The notes: generated by a model from the sequence alone, not told the origin. 64,000 nucleotides of DNA from Casimicrobium huifangae (GCF_009746125.1 NZ_CP041352.1:2154436-2218435), one strand, 5' to 3'; shown: positions 50,612 through 60,171, counted from the stretch's first letter. Program-made: numbers and translations.

Positions 50612-51346
50612 ATGATTGCCTGGCTTGACAGCGGTGATGCATTCCCGCCGGCAACCGACGCGCTGACCGATCCCAATGGCTTGCTCTGCGCCGGGCTCGA
50701 GCTGACCGCTGACCGCGTGCTGGATGCCTATGGCCAAGGCATCTTCCCTTGGTACAGCGAGGGTCAGCCGGTGCTGTGGTGGAGCCCGGATCCCCGCATG
50801 GTGTTGCGACCGCAGGATTTCCGCCTGCATCGCAGTCTGCGCAAGACATTGCGCAATACGGTGTACGAGGTGCGGGTCGACAGCAGCTTCGAGGCGGTGA
50901 TGCGCGCCTGCGCCGAGCTTCGGCCGGATCAGGACGGCACCTGGATCAGCGAGGCGATCATCGCTGCCTACACTCAACTGCACAAGCGAGGCTTGGCGCA
51001 CTCGGTGGAGACTTGGGTCGATGGTGAGCTCGTCGGCGGACTCTACGGCATTGCACTTGGACGCGTGTTCTTTGGCGAGAGCATGTTCATGCGACGCACC
51101 GACGCGTCAAAGATCGCCTTCGCCCACTTGGTGGAGCAGTTGCGTCGCTGGCAGTTTGAGCTGGTCGATTGCCAGCAGAACACCGATCATCTGGCATCCC
51201 TTGGCGCAGCGCCGATACGGCGGGCGGAATTTCTGCAACGGCTGCAGCGGTTGGTAAACTCCCCGGCAGACGTTTCACTGCAGGGTCGATGGCAATTTGA
51301 CGCCGACCTCGGCGCCAGCCTGACTAGGACGGCGAAGACGGCCTAA
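50612..51346 (+). CDS. aat: Leucyl/phenylalanyl-tRNA-protein transferase
   Basis: A 244-residue enzyme that adds Leu or Phe to N-terminal Lys/Arg, marking proteins for ClpS/ClpAP. The family blocks are GLLCAGLELTADRVLDAYGQGIFPWYSEGQPVLWWSPDPRMVL, AYTQLHKRGLAHSVETWVDGELVGGLYGIALGRVFFGESMF and ELVDCQQNTDHLASLGA. The ATG at 50612 is 16 nt after the permease stop. Confidence 0.96.
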   Translation: MIAWLDSGDAFPPATDALTDPNGLLCAGLELTADRVLDAYGQGIFPWYSEGQPVLWWSPDPRMVLRPQDFRLHRSLRKTLRNTVYEVRVDSSFEAVMRACAELRPDQDGTWISEAIIAAYTQLHKRGLAHSVETWVDGELVGGLYGIALGRVFFGESMFMRRTDASKIAFAHLVEQLRRWQFELVDCQQNTDHLASLGAAPIRRAEFLQRLQRLVNSPADVSLQGRWQFDADLGASLTRTAKTA

Positions 51347-51382
51347 GGGAATGGCGGGTTAGCGAACGCTGCTGAATCATCA

Positions 51383-52114
51383 ATGAGCAAACTCAACGAT
51401 CTCGCACACATCCCCTGGCAGGCGCTGCAGTTTTATTCAACGGCGCCATACCCCTGCAGCTATGTGGGCGGACGGGTGGCGCGCTCGCAGGTGGCAACGC
51501 CCAGTCACCTGATTGACAGCCGGGTCTATGGTGAGTTGCTGCGCATGGGTTTTCGTCGCAGCGGGACGTTTGTCTACCGACCCAATTGCGATGGTTGCAA
51601 TGCCTGCACGCCGCTCAGGGTGCCGATGGCAACCTTCATACCGACACGTAGTCAGAAGCGGGCCTGGCTACGGCATTCGCGAGAGTACCGGGCGCGCGTC
51701 GTGCCGCTCGAATATCGCCCGGAGCACTACGAGCTTTACCTGCGCTATCAGCGGCTGCGCCACCACGGTGGCGGGATGGATCGCGACAGCCGCGAGCAAT
51801 ACCAGCACTTCCTGCTGCAAAGTCATGTCGACACCATGCTGGTGGAGTTCCGTGATGCCGATGGCGCGCTGATCATGGTCAGCCTGATCGACATCCTTGC
51901 TGATGGCCTGTCAGCCGTCTATACCTTCTACGAACCCGAGATTCACGGCAGCCTGGGCACCTTCGGCATCATGTGGCAGATCGAGCAGGCCAAACGGCTC
52001 GGCCTGCAGTACGTCTACCTTGGCTACTGGATCGAGGGCAGCGACAAGATGAGCTACAAGGCGAATTTCTCGCCGTGCGAGATGCTGCGCGACGGCGTCT
52101 GGCAGACCGCTTAA
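51383..52114 (+). CDS. bpt: Aspartate/glutamate leucyltransferase (Bpt)
   Basis: A 243-residue ATE-like enzyme that attaches Leu to N-terminal Asp/Glu, feeding the same N-degron route as Aat, encoded just upstream. The N-terminal Cys motif is [17 protein letters not shown], and the C-terminal ATE block is [45 protein letters not shown]. Length is normal. Its 3' end overlaps the end of the convergent MFS gene by 4 nt. Confidence 0.95.
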   Translation: MSKLNDLAHIPWQALQFYSTAPYPCSYVGGRVARSQVATPSHLIDSRVYGELLRMGFRRSGTFVYRPNCDGCNACTPLRVPMATFIPTRSQKRAWLRHSREYRARVVPLEYRPEHYELYLRYQRLRHHGGGMDRDSREQYQHFLLQSHVDTMLVEFRDADGALIMVSLIDILADGLSAVYTFYEPEIHGSLGTFGIMWQIEQAKRLGLQYVYLGYWIEGSDKMSYKANFSPCEMLRDGVWQTA

Positions 52115-53484
52115 CCGTCACGTTGCCTGGTGCCGAATCCTGGCTCGATGCGGATCAGCGCGGTCACCACAAAGCTCGGAATGGTTGCCACGCAGACCCA
52201 GATGAAGAAATTGCTGTAACCCATCTGCGACTGCAACCATCCGCTCGGCATGCCGGGCAGCATCATGCCCAGCGCCATGAACCCGGTGCAGATCGCGTAG
52301 TGCGCGGTTTGATGGTCGCCTTTCGCAGTCATGATCATGTAGAGCACGTAAGACGTAAAGCCGAAGCCATAGCCGAATTGCTCAATGGCGACCAGCGTGG
52401 CAATCAGCTCAACGCTGCTGGGTAACACCAGCGCCATATAGACGTAGACCGCGTTCGGTACATTGATTGCCAAGGCCATCGGCCACAACCATCTCTGCAT
52501 ACCATGGCGCGATATTAGCCAGGCACTCAACAGGCCACCCACGGTCAGCGCGATGACGCCGATGGTGCCGTAGACCACACCCACCGTGGCGGTGGAGAGC
52601 CCGAGCCCGCCATTCTCGGCCTTGTCGAGCAGGAATACCGGTGCGATCTTCACCAGTTGCGATTCGGCGAAGCGATACAGCAGCAGGAAGGCGAGGATGG
52701 TGACGATCTCCTTCTTGCGCAGGAACTTCAGAAAGACCAGCACAAAGGCTTGGCCGATCGGGGCCGGCCGTCCGTGCTCGTCGGTAGCGACGTTGCCGAT
52801 GTCGTTCGCCGGTCGCGGCAGGATCAGGCTGTGCCAAAGGAACAGCGAGATGAACATCGCGCCGAGCAGGAAGAACACGATGGACCACGCCGCCGACACG
52901 TTGCCGGTCATTTCAGTGAGCTTGCCAGCCAGATAGACGAGGCCGCCCTGACCGGTGATCATCGAGAGCCGGAAGAAAGTGCTGCGAATGCCGACATAAG
53001 CGGCCTGCTCATGCTGCTGTAGACCCAGCATGTAGAAACCATCGGAGGCGATGTCATGGGTCGCCGCGCTGAATGCCAGCAACCAGAACACCGCCAGGCT
53101 CAATTGAAAGAAGTTGCTGGTCGGCAGTGTCAGCGCCACCAGTGCGAAAGCGCTGCCGATCAGCAGCTCAAGCCAGACGATCCACCAGCGTTTGCTGCGG
53201 AACATGTCCACAAACGGCGACCACAGCGGCTTGATCACGAAGGGCAGGTAGAGCCAGCTCGTATAGAGCGCAATGTCGGTGTTGGAGATGCCGAGGTTCT
53301 TGTACAGGATGACCGAAAGCGTCATCACCGCGACGTAAGGAATGCCCTGACCAAAGTAGAGCGTCGGGATCCAGCGCCAGACGCTGCCATGAGCTTGCCG
53401 ATTGGCGCCGGCCGACGAAGCCACGTCTGTCGCGTCGCGATTTTGTGTCTGCTTTTGACTGCCTTCGAGTGTTTCCCCGTTCAC
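52111..53484 (-). CDS. AmpG-like MFS transporter
   Basis: A 457-residue transporter from the GTG at 53482-53484, which has AGGGA upstream; a TTG at 53559 would add 25 residues. Twelve or so hydrophobic segments follow a soluble N-terminus. The start [33 protein letters not shown] and [18 protein letters not shown] resemble the AmpG/PAT muropeptide permease group. Beta-lactamase genes are absent here, so a peptidoglycan-recycling role is family inference. Confidence 0.83.
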   Translation of the reverse strand: MNGETLEGSQKQTQNRDATDVASSAGANRQAHGSVWRWIPTLYFGQGIPYVAVMTLSVILYKNLGISNTDIALYTSWLYLPFVIKPLWSPFVDMFRSKRWWIVWLELLIGSAFALVALTLPTSNFFQLSLAVFWLLAFSAATHDIASDGFYMLGLQQHEQAAYVGIRSTFFRLSMITGQGGLVYLAGKLTEMTGNVSAAWSIVFFLLGAMFISLFLWHSLILPRPANDIGNVATDEHGRPAPIGQAFVLVFLKFLRKKEIVTILAFLLLYRFAESQLVKIAPVFLLDKAENGGLGLSTATVGVVYGTIGVIALTVGGLLSAWLISRHGMQRWLWPMALAINVPNAVYVYMALVLPSSVELIATLVAIEQFGYGFGFTSYVLYMIMTAKGDHQTAHYAICTGFMALGMMLPGMPSGWLQSQMGYSNFFIWVCVATIPSFVVTALIRIEPGFGTRQRDG

Positions 53485-53597
53485 GCCTGATCCCTGAATT
53501 TGCGGGAGAGCGCCCGCATCAGTCCAAGTGTGCCTGAATTTGCGCGTGGTGTTCAGCAAAGTAAGATAGGTTGTGCTGCGGAATATCCAACCTGACC

Positions 53598-53625
53598 CCT
53601 TTAATCTTGTACCTTTAATCTTGTA
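53598..53625. repeat. Tandem 14-bp direct repeat
   Basis: CCTTTAATCTTGTA occurs twice back to back, after CCTGACC. It lies in the gap between the divergent MFS and exported-protein genes. Its origin is unclear. Confidence 0.85.
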
Positions 53626-53658
53626 CGGCGTGCCCCCAAGGAAGCAGAAGTAATTCGC

Positions 53659-54240
53659 ATGTATTACCGTGCTGGTCGATTCTCTCTTGTTGCAACGCTT
53701 GTGCTCCTGTTGTCACTCAACGCAGTCTTGCGCGCGCAGACTACTGTGGGCGAGAAGGCAGACCCTCCATGCGCCACTATATCTGGTACATACGAGAATA
53801 CAGGGCCGATTGTGGACGGGCCGGAGCGTCACAGGCTTCGAACTGGCCTGCATTGGCGCGTATTCGACGGGGCACGACTAGACTTTCCTGGCCTCAACGG
53901 GAAGATTGATGCTGTGCGTTTGGAGGCCGTCGATGGGGAGCTGTTGCGAGTCTTCGCGATCGATCGCGATGGAACCAGGGTTGGCCCATACCTTTTAGGT
54001 TCCCGCGCACCGTGGCGTTGCATCGATGAGGCGTTCATCAATGAGACCGATGCGCCGCTCGCAGGGGAAGGGAACGCGGGTGATATGCACGAGAAAACGT
54101 CTATGTTCGTTGACACATCAGGCAGCTTGGTTTACGAAACCATTACAACGATTCAGCGCCGTACAGCATTTTTGTTGGGTGGCAAGGTCGGCAAAGCCGA
54201 GGTGACTCGTCGGGCATTCGTATTTCAACGAATTCGCTGA
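53659..54240 (+). CDS. Exported protein of unknown function
   Basis: A 193-residue protein with a signal peptide (RFSLVATLVLLLSLNAVLRAQ). The mature part has two cysteines (PPCATIS and APWRCID) that could form a disulfide, and no recognised domain. It is followed by a REP hairpin. Base composition is a little lower in G+C than neighbours. Confidence 0.6.
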   Translation: MYYRAGRFSLVATLVLLLSLNAVLRAQTTVGEKADPPCATISGTYENTGPIVDGPERHRLRTGLHWRVFDGARLDFPGLNGKIDAVRLEAVDGELLRVFAIDRDGTRVGPYLLGSRAPWRCIDEAFINETDAPLAGEGNAGDMHEKTSMFVDTSGSLVYETITTIQRRTAFLLGGKVGKAEVTRRAFVFQRIR

Positions 54241-54253
54241 ATCTTCTCCGCCC

Positions 54254-54282
54254 GGTAGGGTAGGCACGCCGTGCCCACCGCA
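54254..54282. repeat. REP hairpin beside the transposase remnant
   Basis: GGCACG-C-CGTGCC within GGTAGGGTAGGCACGCCGTG and on to CCCACC forms a compact palindrome of the kind mobilised by REP-associated tyrosine transposases. It lies about 50 nt upstream of the decayed transposase gene. Confidence 0.7.
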
Positions 54283-54329
54283 GGGGGGCAAAGGCGTCAG
54301 GTTGATAGAAGATCAATCTCTATTGCTGT

Positions 54330-54629
54330 ATGCCCGCGCCACCGCCGAGTCCACCGGTCGGACTTAGCGTTGCAAATTGTGCGGCGTGGCGACAATTGGG
54401 ATGCCTGTTTCTTTGGCTAAAGCAGTCACGTCAGCCAACGCCACTTGCCTCGCAAAGCATTGGAAGAGACGTGTTGTGCACTGCGCGGTACGTGCTGATG
54501 ACCAATCATGTGTACCTGATACTCATGCCACCTTTGGGCAAAGGCTCGAGACGCTTGATCACGGCCCTCAGTCGTTGCTATGTGCAATACGTGCACTTGA
54601 CGTGCTGTGGGGCGAGCGCACTGATCCCG
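54330..54629 (+). pseudogene. Decayed REP-associated tyrosine transposase (RAYT, IS200/IS605-like Y1)
   Basis: Parts of a RAYT protein are readable in different frames. One frame gives LQIVRRGDNWDACFFG, matching the N-terminal HHIIQRGNNRQACFF-type block; a stop follows. Another frame gives YVLMTNHVYLILMPP, matching the YVLMTNHVHLL(V/L)TP metal-binding HUH motif (second His changed to Tyr), then LITALSRCYVQYVH, matching the GRRYVQYxN helix with the catalytic Tyr region. Frameshifts, a stop and loss of the HxH histidine make it inactive. The remainder of the gene is missing. Confidence 0.8.
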
Positions 54630-55079
54630 CTACTTGCCGGTAGAAGGCACCGGAATAACCAGCTTGCCCTCATGCTCGGCGATGAACGACTCGCTGCTGC
54701 CGGAGGAGCTGCCGTTGGCGGATTTGGTTGTGGTCTTTAGGATGAGCTTTTTGATTGGCTTCAGTGTCATCTTCATCGGGCGGCCGTCTGGCGATTTGGC
54801 GTCCTCAAGGCGCTTGAGGTCTTCGGCGTCGAGATCGGCCAGGGTGATCGACATGATGGTGGCACCAAAGTCTGCAGTCAGCAGCATCTTGTAGAAGTCG
54901 AGCGCCATCGGGTCAGCGCCCTTGCTATAGAGCAGGGCATGCAGCGCTTTGGCATCCTTCTTCTCGAACGCGCCGCGGTAGGCGTCGACGAAGGCCTTTT
55001 CCTGCGCCGGACTGGCGGCGAAGGCGGTGGCAGCAACCAGCGCTGAGACGGTGGCGAGCAGGGCGATGAACTTCCTCAT
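54630..55079 (-). CDS. Small exported protein of unknown function
   Basis: A 149-residue protein with a signal peptide (FIALLATVSALVAATAFAAS) and a mature region that starts QEKAFVDAYRGAFEKKDAKALHALLYSKGADP, which looks like an SnoaL/NTF2-type helix but lacks the full fold pattern. A Ser/Gly-rich patch (KSANGSSSGSSES) precedes the end. It shares direction with the next small exported gene, 15 nt away. Confidence 0.65.
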   Translation of the reverse strand: MRKFIALLATVSALVAATAFAASPAQEKAFVDAYRGAFEKKDAKALHALLYSKGADPMALDFYKMLLTADFGATIMSITLADLDAEDLKRLEDAKSPDGRPMKMTLKPIKKLILKTTTKSANGSSSGSSESFIAEHEGKLVIPVPSTGK

Positions 55080-55094
55080 GGCGATGCCGTCCGC

Positions 55095-55412
55095 TCAGGA
55101 AAGCGCAATCGCGTCGATCCGATCAACGCGCAGGATGATGCGGCCGAATTGCTGGTTGCGCACTTCGATCGTGTTGCCATCAATGCGTTTAACGAATACG
55201 CAGTTGATGACCTGACCGCCCATGTAGATGGACATTCCCTTCTTCTGGGCCAGACTGGTGTTGAGGATTTCCTCGACTGCCGCGGCGTTGAGCGCACCAC
55301 CCGACTGAGCGAGGGCTGGCAGCGCAACAGTGCCGACCGCGAGAGTGGCGGCGACGGCAACCAGCCTTGCAACACGGCGAACCGGGCTGTGACGATGGAA
55401 GCTGGAATTCAT
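55095..55412 (-). CDS. Small exported protein of unknown function
   Basis: A 105-residue protein starting at MNSSFHRHSP; the signal peptide has hydrophobic RLVAVAATLAVGTVALPALA. The mature part, VEEILNTSLAQKKGMSIYMGGQVINCVFVKRIDGNTIEVRNQQFGRIILRVDRIDAIAL, looks like a small SH3-like or Sm-like beta barrel with one Cys. It is upstream of and probably cotranscribed with the 149-residue exported protein. Confidence 0.65.
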   Translation of the reverse strand: MNSSFHRHSPVRRVARLVAVAATLAVGTVALPALAQSGGALNAAAVEEILNTSLAQKKGMSIYMGGQVINCVFVKRIDGNTIEVRNQQFGRIILRVDRIDAIALS

Positions 55413-55568
55413 GTGGGTCTCCTGAACAGGAAAATGGGTGGTCACTGGCAGACAACCGCCCGGTGACCGTGGCTATCCTGCATAGACGGATTCAAGCCTT
55501 CCGCAGCGTCATGTCCAGTAATTGCGTGCGGCTGCACTCTGCTGGCCACGACTGGTTCCCTAGGGAAA

Positions 55569-57974
55569 TTACTCCCCGTACGGCACCCAGATGTTTTTGA
55601 TCTGCGTGGCGCGTTGCAGGAATTCCCGCCCTTGTGCCGTAGTGGATCGCCAGTCACGAGCGCCGGCGACCTCTACCCAGGTGGCTTTCAGGTTGCCGCT
55701 GGAGGCGCGCTCGACCATGCTGCCGCCCTCGGCGCCGCCAAAGTACCAGAGCGCGGCCACGTCGTCGTGCTCCGCCAGTGTCTTCGCGAGCACATCCCGC
55801 TCGCCGGTGACGATGTTGAACACACCGCCGGGAACGTCGCTGGTTTCAAGCACCTGGTACAGGTCGGTGGCGATCAGCGCGTGTGCTGCAGACGGCACGG
55901 CGACCGCGCGGTTGCCCATCGCGATCGCCGGCATTGTCAGCGAAATCAGCGAGAGCAGCGGCGCTTCATCCGGGCAGACAATGCCCACCACGCCCCAGGG
56001 CTCAGGCATGGCCAGCGTCACGTTGCGGCTGCGAGTAGGGTGTACCGCGCCATCGAACTTGTCGGCGTGTGCGGCGTAGAACATGATGCGGGCGACGGTC
56101 TGGGCGACTTCCTCACTTGCCCGAGTGATGGAGCCGCCGCACAGTGCTTGCAGGCGTGCGGCGAATTCTTCACTGCGCTGCTCCAGGTTCTCCGCCAGGA
56201 AGAACAGCACCTGCGCCCGATTGTGGGCGGTGTAGCCGGACCAGCCACTGGCCCCATGCGCGGCTTCAACGGCGTTGCGGATGTCCTTGCGGTTGCCAAG
56301 CCCGGCTTGGCCGAGTGGCTTGCCATTGGCGCCGAACACCGTGTAGCTGTTGCCGCCGTCGGGACGGGATTGTTTGCCGCCGACATAGAGCTTGGCGGTG
56401 CGGTCAAGCTCCGGCGTGTTGCCTCGCGCAGCCGTTGTGGTGGCCACCGGTGACGCGCCGAGGCGGGCCGTAGCGGCGGCAGGCTTGCGGGAAACCGCCG
56501 ACGACACCGGCTTCAAGTATTCGTAAAGCCCTTCACGACCGCCTTCGCGACCAAAGCCGCTCTCGCGGTAGCCACCGAAGCCAGCGGCGGCGTCGAACAG
56601 ATTGGTCGAATTGATCCACACCACGCCGGCCTTGATGCGGGCAGCGGCGTCCAGCGCCACATTGATGTTCTCCGACCAGACCGAAGCCGCCAGTCCGTAG
56701 CGGGTGTTATTGGCCAGCGCGATGGCTTCGTCATGCGTGCGGAACGTGGTGCTGACCAGTACTGGTCCGAAGATTTCCTCCTGCGCGATGGTGGCGGCCG
56801 GGCTGACCCCTGTGAACAGCGTTGGCGGAAAGTAGAAGCCCTTGCCGGGCACCGCACCGTCCGGTTGCCAGCATTCGCAGCCTTCGGCACGACCTTGTTC
56901 AACCAGGCGACCGATGCGCTGCAACTGCACCGACGACACGACGGCGCCGATGTCGGTGGACTTGTCGAGCGGGTCCCCCACGCGCAGTTTGCCGGCGCGC
57001 GCTTTGAGTTTGGCATGAAAGCGGTCGGCGACCGACTCCTGCACCAGCAGTCGCGAGCCCGCACAGCAGACTTGGCCCTGGTTGAACCAGATGGCGTCGA
57101 CCACGCCTTCGACGGCGCTATCGAGATCGGCATCGTCGAACACGATGAAGGGTGATTTGCCGCCCAGCTCGAGCGAAAGCTTCTTGCCGCTGCCTGCTGT
57201 GGTCTGGCGGATGATACGGCCGACCTCGGTAGAGCCGGTGAAGGCGATCTTGTCGATGTCGTCGTGATTGACGATCAGCGCGCCAGTGCTGCCATCGCCG
57301 GTGACGATGTTGACCACGCCAGGCGGCAGCCCGGCTTCGGCGCAAAGTTCGGCAAAGGCCAGCGCCGTCAGCGGTGTGTCTTCCGCAGGTTTGAGCACCA
57401 CCGTATTGCCGGCGGCGAGAGCCGGTGCAACCTTCCACGCCAACATCAGCAGCGGAAAGTTCCACGGGATGATCTGGCCGCAAACGCCGACGGATGTGTA
57501 GCCGGGGTATTCGCTGGCGAGCAGGTCGGCCCAGCCGGCATGGTGATAGAAGTGCCGTGCCGCCAGCGGGATGTCGATATCGCGAGACTCGCGGATGGGC
57601 TTGCCGTTATCCATCGACTCAAGCACCGAGAAGAAGCGCTCGCGCTTCTGCAGCAGGCGGGCGAGGGCGTACAGGTAGCGCGCGCGGGCATTGCCGGGCA
57701 GCGCGGACCAGCCTTTGTACGCACGTCGCGCAGCGGTCACGGCGGCATCAACCTCTGTCTCGCCGCCCAAAGCGATAGTGGCGAGCTCACCGCCATTCGC
57801 CGGGTTCACGACGGCGATCTGTTGCGCAGATTTCTTCGGCGGCGTGGTGAACTTGCCGTCAATGAAGTGGCCGAAACGGCGATGGTTCTGGTCGAGCCAG
57901 CGCGTCACATGCTCGTTGCCTTCCGGTGCGACGCCGTAGTCCATGGTGTTCAGAATGTCGGTGATTTTGGGCAT
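55569..57974 (-). CDS. Two-module aldehyde dehydrogenase associated with deoC
   Basis: An 801-residue protein (ATG 57972-57974; a TTG at 57995 is also in frame). Residues about 40-500 are a complete NAD(P)-dependent ALDH: GQIIPWNFPLLML, catalytic Glu in LELGGKSP, catalytic Cys in NQGQVCCAGSRL. Residues about 525-795 are a second ALDH-like N-terminal half (EPWGVVGIVCPDEAPLLSLISL, GGVFNIVTGERDVLAKTLAEHDDVAALWYFGG) that ends before a catalytic Cys would occur. It is 13 nt after deoC, so it probably oxidises the acetaldehyde that DeoC releases. Confidence 0.88.
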   Translation of the reverse strand: MPKITDILNTMDYGVAPEGNEHVTRWLDQNHRRFGHFIDGKFTTPPKKSAQQIAVVNPANGGELATIALGGETEVDAAVTAARRAYKGWSALPGNARARYLYALARLLQKRERFFSVLESMDNGKPIRESRDIDIPLAARHFYHHAGWADLLASEYPGYTSVGVCGQIIPWNFPLLMLAWKVAPALAAGNTVVLKPAEDTPLTALAFAELCAEAGLPPGVVNIVTGDGSTGALIVNHDDIDKIAFTGSTEVGRIIRQTTAGSGKKLSLELGGKSPFIVFDDADLDSAVEGVVDAIWFNQGQVCCAGSRLLVQESVADRFHAKLKARAGKLRVGDPLDKSTDIGAVVSSVQLQRIGRLVEQGRAEGCECWQPDGAVPGKGFYFPPTLFTGVSPAATIAQEEIFGPVLVSTTFRTHDEAIALANNTRYGLAASVWSENINVALDAAARIKAGVVWINSTNLFDAAAGFGGYRESGFGREGGREGLYEYLKPVSSAVSRKPAAATARLGASPVATTTAARGNTPELDRTAKLYVGGKQSRPDGGNSYTVFGANGKPLGQAGLGNRKDIRNAVEAAHGASGWSGYTAHNRAQVLFFLAENLEQRSEEFAARLQALCGGSITRASEEVAQTVARIMFYAAHADKFDGAVHPTRSRNVTLAMPEPWGVVGIVCPDEAPLLSLISLTMPAIAMGNRAVAVPSAAHALIATDLYQVLETSDVPGGVFNIVTGERDVLAKTLAEHDDVAALWYFGGAEGGSMVERASSGNLKATWVEVAGARDWRSTTAQGREFLQRATQIKNIWVPYGE

Positions 57975-57987
57975 GATGGCGGCCTGG

Positions 57988-58971
57988 TCAGGCAACAGCG
58001 TGACGGTGGCCGGTCGAGTAGCGGCCGGTCACGAAGTGTTCGATCTGGCGCTCGATGTCGCCCAGCATGGAACTGGCGCCGAAGCGGAAGAGATCGGGTT
58101 GCAGCCAGCGATTGCCCATTTCCTCCTTCATCAGCGTGAACCAGGCGAGCGCGTCTTTCGCGCTCTTGAGCCCGCCCGCCGGCTTGAAACCGATCAGATG
58201 GCCGGTCGCTTCGCCGTAATCACGGAGCGCGCGGACCATGGTCAGACCGACTGGCAGGGTGGCGTTGACCGGCTCCTTGCCCGTCGAGGTCTTGATGAAA
58301 TCGGCGCCGGCCATCATTGCCACCCAACTGGCGCGATAGACGCTGCGCAGACTTGCCAGCTCCCCCGTCGCGAGGATCGCCTTCATGTGCGCGTCTCCGC
58401 AGGCCTCGCGCATCGCGACAATTTCGTCGTAGAGCTGCTGCCAGTCGCCGCGAAAGACCAGCGCGCGACTGATCACGATGTCGATTTCGTCCGCACCTTC
58501 TTCCACCGCGTAGCGGATCTCGGCAAGGCGCAGCTTGAGCGGCATCAGCCCGGCCGGAAAGCCGGTCGCTACGGAGGCGACGGGAATGCCGCTGCCCGCC
58601 AGCGAGCGCACGGCAGGCGCCACCATCGTCGGGTACACGCAGACCGCGCCGACGGTGGGCATGGCCGGTAGTCCCAATGCGTCCACCAGATCGGCCCGCA
58701 GCGGTGCGCGCGCCTTGGCGCACAGACGCGCCACGCGGTCAGGGGTGTCGTCGCCCGACAGCGTGGTGAGGTCGATGCAGGTGATGGCCTTGACCAGCCA
58801 GGCGGCCTGCCATTCCTTCTTGACCGAGCGGCGGGTGGTGAGCGTCGAGGCGCGGCGCTCGACAGCACTCAGATTGACGCGGGCGCCTTCGATCCGGTCG
58901 AGATCGAGTGGCATGCCGGGATTGCGCGGGAATGTCGCTGCTGGAGATGTGCTTACGGCTGAATTGGTCAT
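57988..58971 (-). CDS. deoC: Deoxyribose-phosphate aldolase
   Basis: A 327-residue class I aldolase, DeoC type 2 like those of eukaryotes and many actinobacteria/proteobacteria, splitting deoxyribose-5-phosphate into glyceraldehyde-3-phosphate and acetaldehyde. Blocks: ITCIDLTTLSGDDTPDRV, ICVYPTMV-like VCVYPTMV, ASVATGFPAGL, ADEIDIVISR, MKAILATGEL (Schiff-base region) and DFIKTSTGKEPVNATLP, GFKPAGGLKSAKDAL. The start codon abuts a perfect palindrome. Confidence 0.94.
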   Translation of the reverse strand: MTNSAVSTSPAATFPRNPGMPLDLDRIEGARVNLSAVERRASTLTTRRSVKKEWQAAWLVKAITCIDLTTLSGDDTPDRVARLCAKARAPLRADLVDALGLPAMPTVGAVCVYPTMVAPAVRSLAGSGIPVASVATGFPAGLMPLKLRLAEIRYAVEEGADEIDIVISRALVFRGDWQQLYDEIVAMREACGDAHMKAILATGELASLRSVYRASWVAMMAGADFIKTSTGKEPVNATLPVGLTMVRALRDYGEATGHLIGFKPAGGLKSAKDALAWFTLMKEEMGNRWLQPDLFRFGASSMLGDIERQIEHFVTGRYSTGHRHAVA

Positions 58972-58997
58972 ACAAATGTTACAAAATTAACATTTGT
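58972..58997 (-). promoter_or_regulatory. Predicted DeoR-type operator of deoC
   Basis: ACAAATGTTA-N6-TAACATTTGT is a perfect 10-bp inverted repeat. Its core TGTTA-N6-TAACA has the same arms and spacing as the E. coli DeoR operator (TGTTAGAATTCTAACA). It covers the predicted transcription start and touches the deoC ATG. Confidence 0.75.
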
Positions 58998-59002
58998 TGG
59001 AA

Positions 59003-59031
59003 AGAATACTAGATTCCCCGGTCGGGTTCAA
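59003..59031 (-). promoter_or_regulatory. deoC promoter
   Basis: On the minus strand, -35 TTGAAC (59026-59031) and -10 TATTCT (59003-59008) are separated by 17 nt. Transcription would start near 58996, inside the palindromic operator. Confidence 0.65.
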
Positions 59032-59145
59032 GACCATTGCTGTTGACGCTTTGAGATGCCCTTGACCGGCTGGTGATGGCGATGAAGGCCGGCCGGTGCG
59101 GCGGATTGCGCCGGAATTACGACGACAGACTTGCCGGCGCCTTGC

Positions 59146-60006
59146 CTAGCTCGCGGAAGCAACGGTCAATCGGCCTGCCAGCGGCTTATGGCCTGCCACG
59201 TCGGGCGTCACGCCGTCATCGGTAATGATCTGGTCAAACTCGTCAACGCGGGCGAAAAACGCGGGCTTGACCTGGCCGAACTTGGATGCGTCGACCAGCA
59301 GAACCTTCTGTACGCTGCGCGCCATCGCTGCCTGTTTGACCGGCGCCTCGTGAAACTGCACGCAGCTCGCGCCGCGCAGCAGATCTACGCCCGCTGCGGA
59401 GATGAAAGCCTTGTTGATGCCGAGCCGGCCGAGCTGGGCCAACGATTCTTCGCTGCTGAAACTGGCCGAAGAGGAGTGCCAAAGTCCTCCGAGAAGAATA
59501 ACTCGCAAGTCATTGTTTTTGCAAAGAATATTGGCAACGTTCAAGGAGTAGCAGATGACCGTGGCGCGGATGCCTTGCGGGATGCGGGCGGCGAGGTGCG
59601 GGGTGGTCGAGCCGCAATCGATGAACACCGTATCGCCATCCTCGATGAGGGCGGCTGCGCGCTGGCAGATGGCGATCTTGGCGGCTGTGTGGCTCTGTTC
59701 TTCGTCGCTGAGGGCGTACTGAGCGACATTGCCGTTGACCAGTCCGCCGGCAGGCAGCAGGTGCCCGCCTAGATAGGCGATCAGGTCGGCGCGGGTGGCG
59801 ATGTCGCGGCGGACGGTCATCTCGGACACGCCGAGCAACGCGGCCGCGTCGCGCAGGTGTAGCGGCCCACGCTCCGCGAGGACGCGGGCGAGCGTGCTCA
59901 TGCGTTGCGTGCGACGCGGGATCGCGCCTGCCGCCGCGCTCAACGCAGCGCCAGAGCCGGCACGGATCGCGGCACCCTGTCGAGAACGTGGCGAGGCGGC
60001 TTTCAT
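59146..60006 (-). CDS. DeoR/GlpR-family transcriptional repressor
   Basis: A 286-residue regulator. The DeoR HTH is at about residues 36-85 (RVLAERGPLHLRDAAALLGVSEMTVRRDIA), and the DeoR C-terminal sensor domain has TVFIDCGSTTPHLA, VICYSLNVANIL and LLVDASKFG, the sugar-phosphate-binding pattern of the family. It lies upstream of deoC in the same direction and diverges from the transporter genes, so it is the likely regulator of both and the likely binder of the palindrome at 58972. The first 35 residues are an extra basic/Ala-rich segment; a start at the later Met (MSTLARVL) is possible. Confidence 0.87.
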   Translation of the reverse strand: MKAASPRSRQGAAIRAGSGAALSAAAGAIPRRTQRMSTLARVLAERGPLHLRDAAALLGVSEMTVRRDIATRADLIAYLGGHLLPAGGLVNGNVAQYALSDEEQSHTAAKIAICQRAAALIEDGDTVFIDCGSTTPHLAARIPQGIRATVICYSLNVANILCKNNDLRVILLGGLWHSSSASFSSEESLAQLGRLGINKAFISAAGVDLLRGASCVQFHEAPVKQAAMARSVQKVLLVDASKFGQVKPAFFARVDEFDQIITDDGVTPDVAGHKPLAGRLTVASAS

Positions 60007-60171
60007 GACATCTCGGCAATCAGCTTTTTCGTCAATATCGCATTCTTAATGGGCTTGAAAGGCAGAAAGACAAAAAGTCGACTTCTCATCGTTTTGCGCT
60101 TTGAGCCCAGCACGGACGCCATTTTAACGAAAAGATGATCAGAGGATTGAGTCACTTTTGTGCAACGCAAA

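Noticed and set aside
53598-53625. 14-bp tandem repeat as a mobile-element end
   Set aside because: No inverted copies, target duplication or transposase frame next to it; kept only as a simple repeat.
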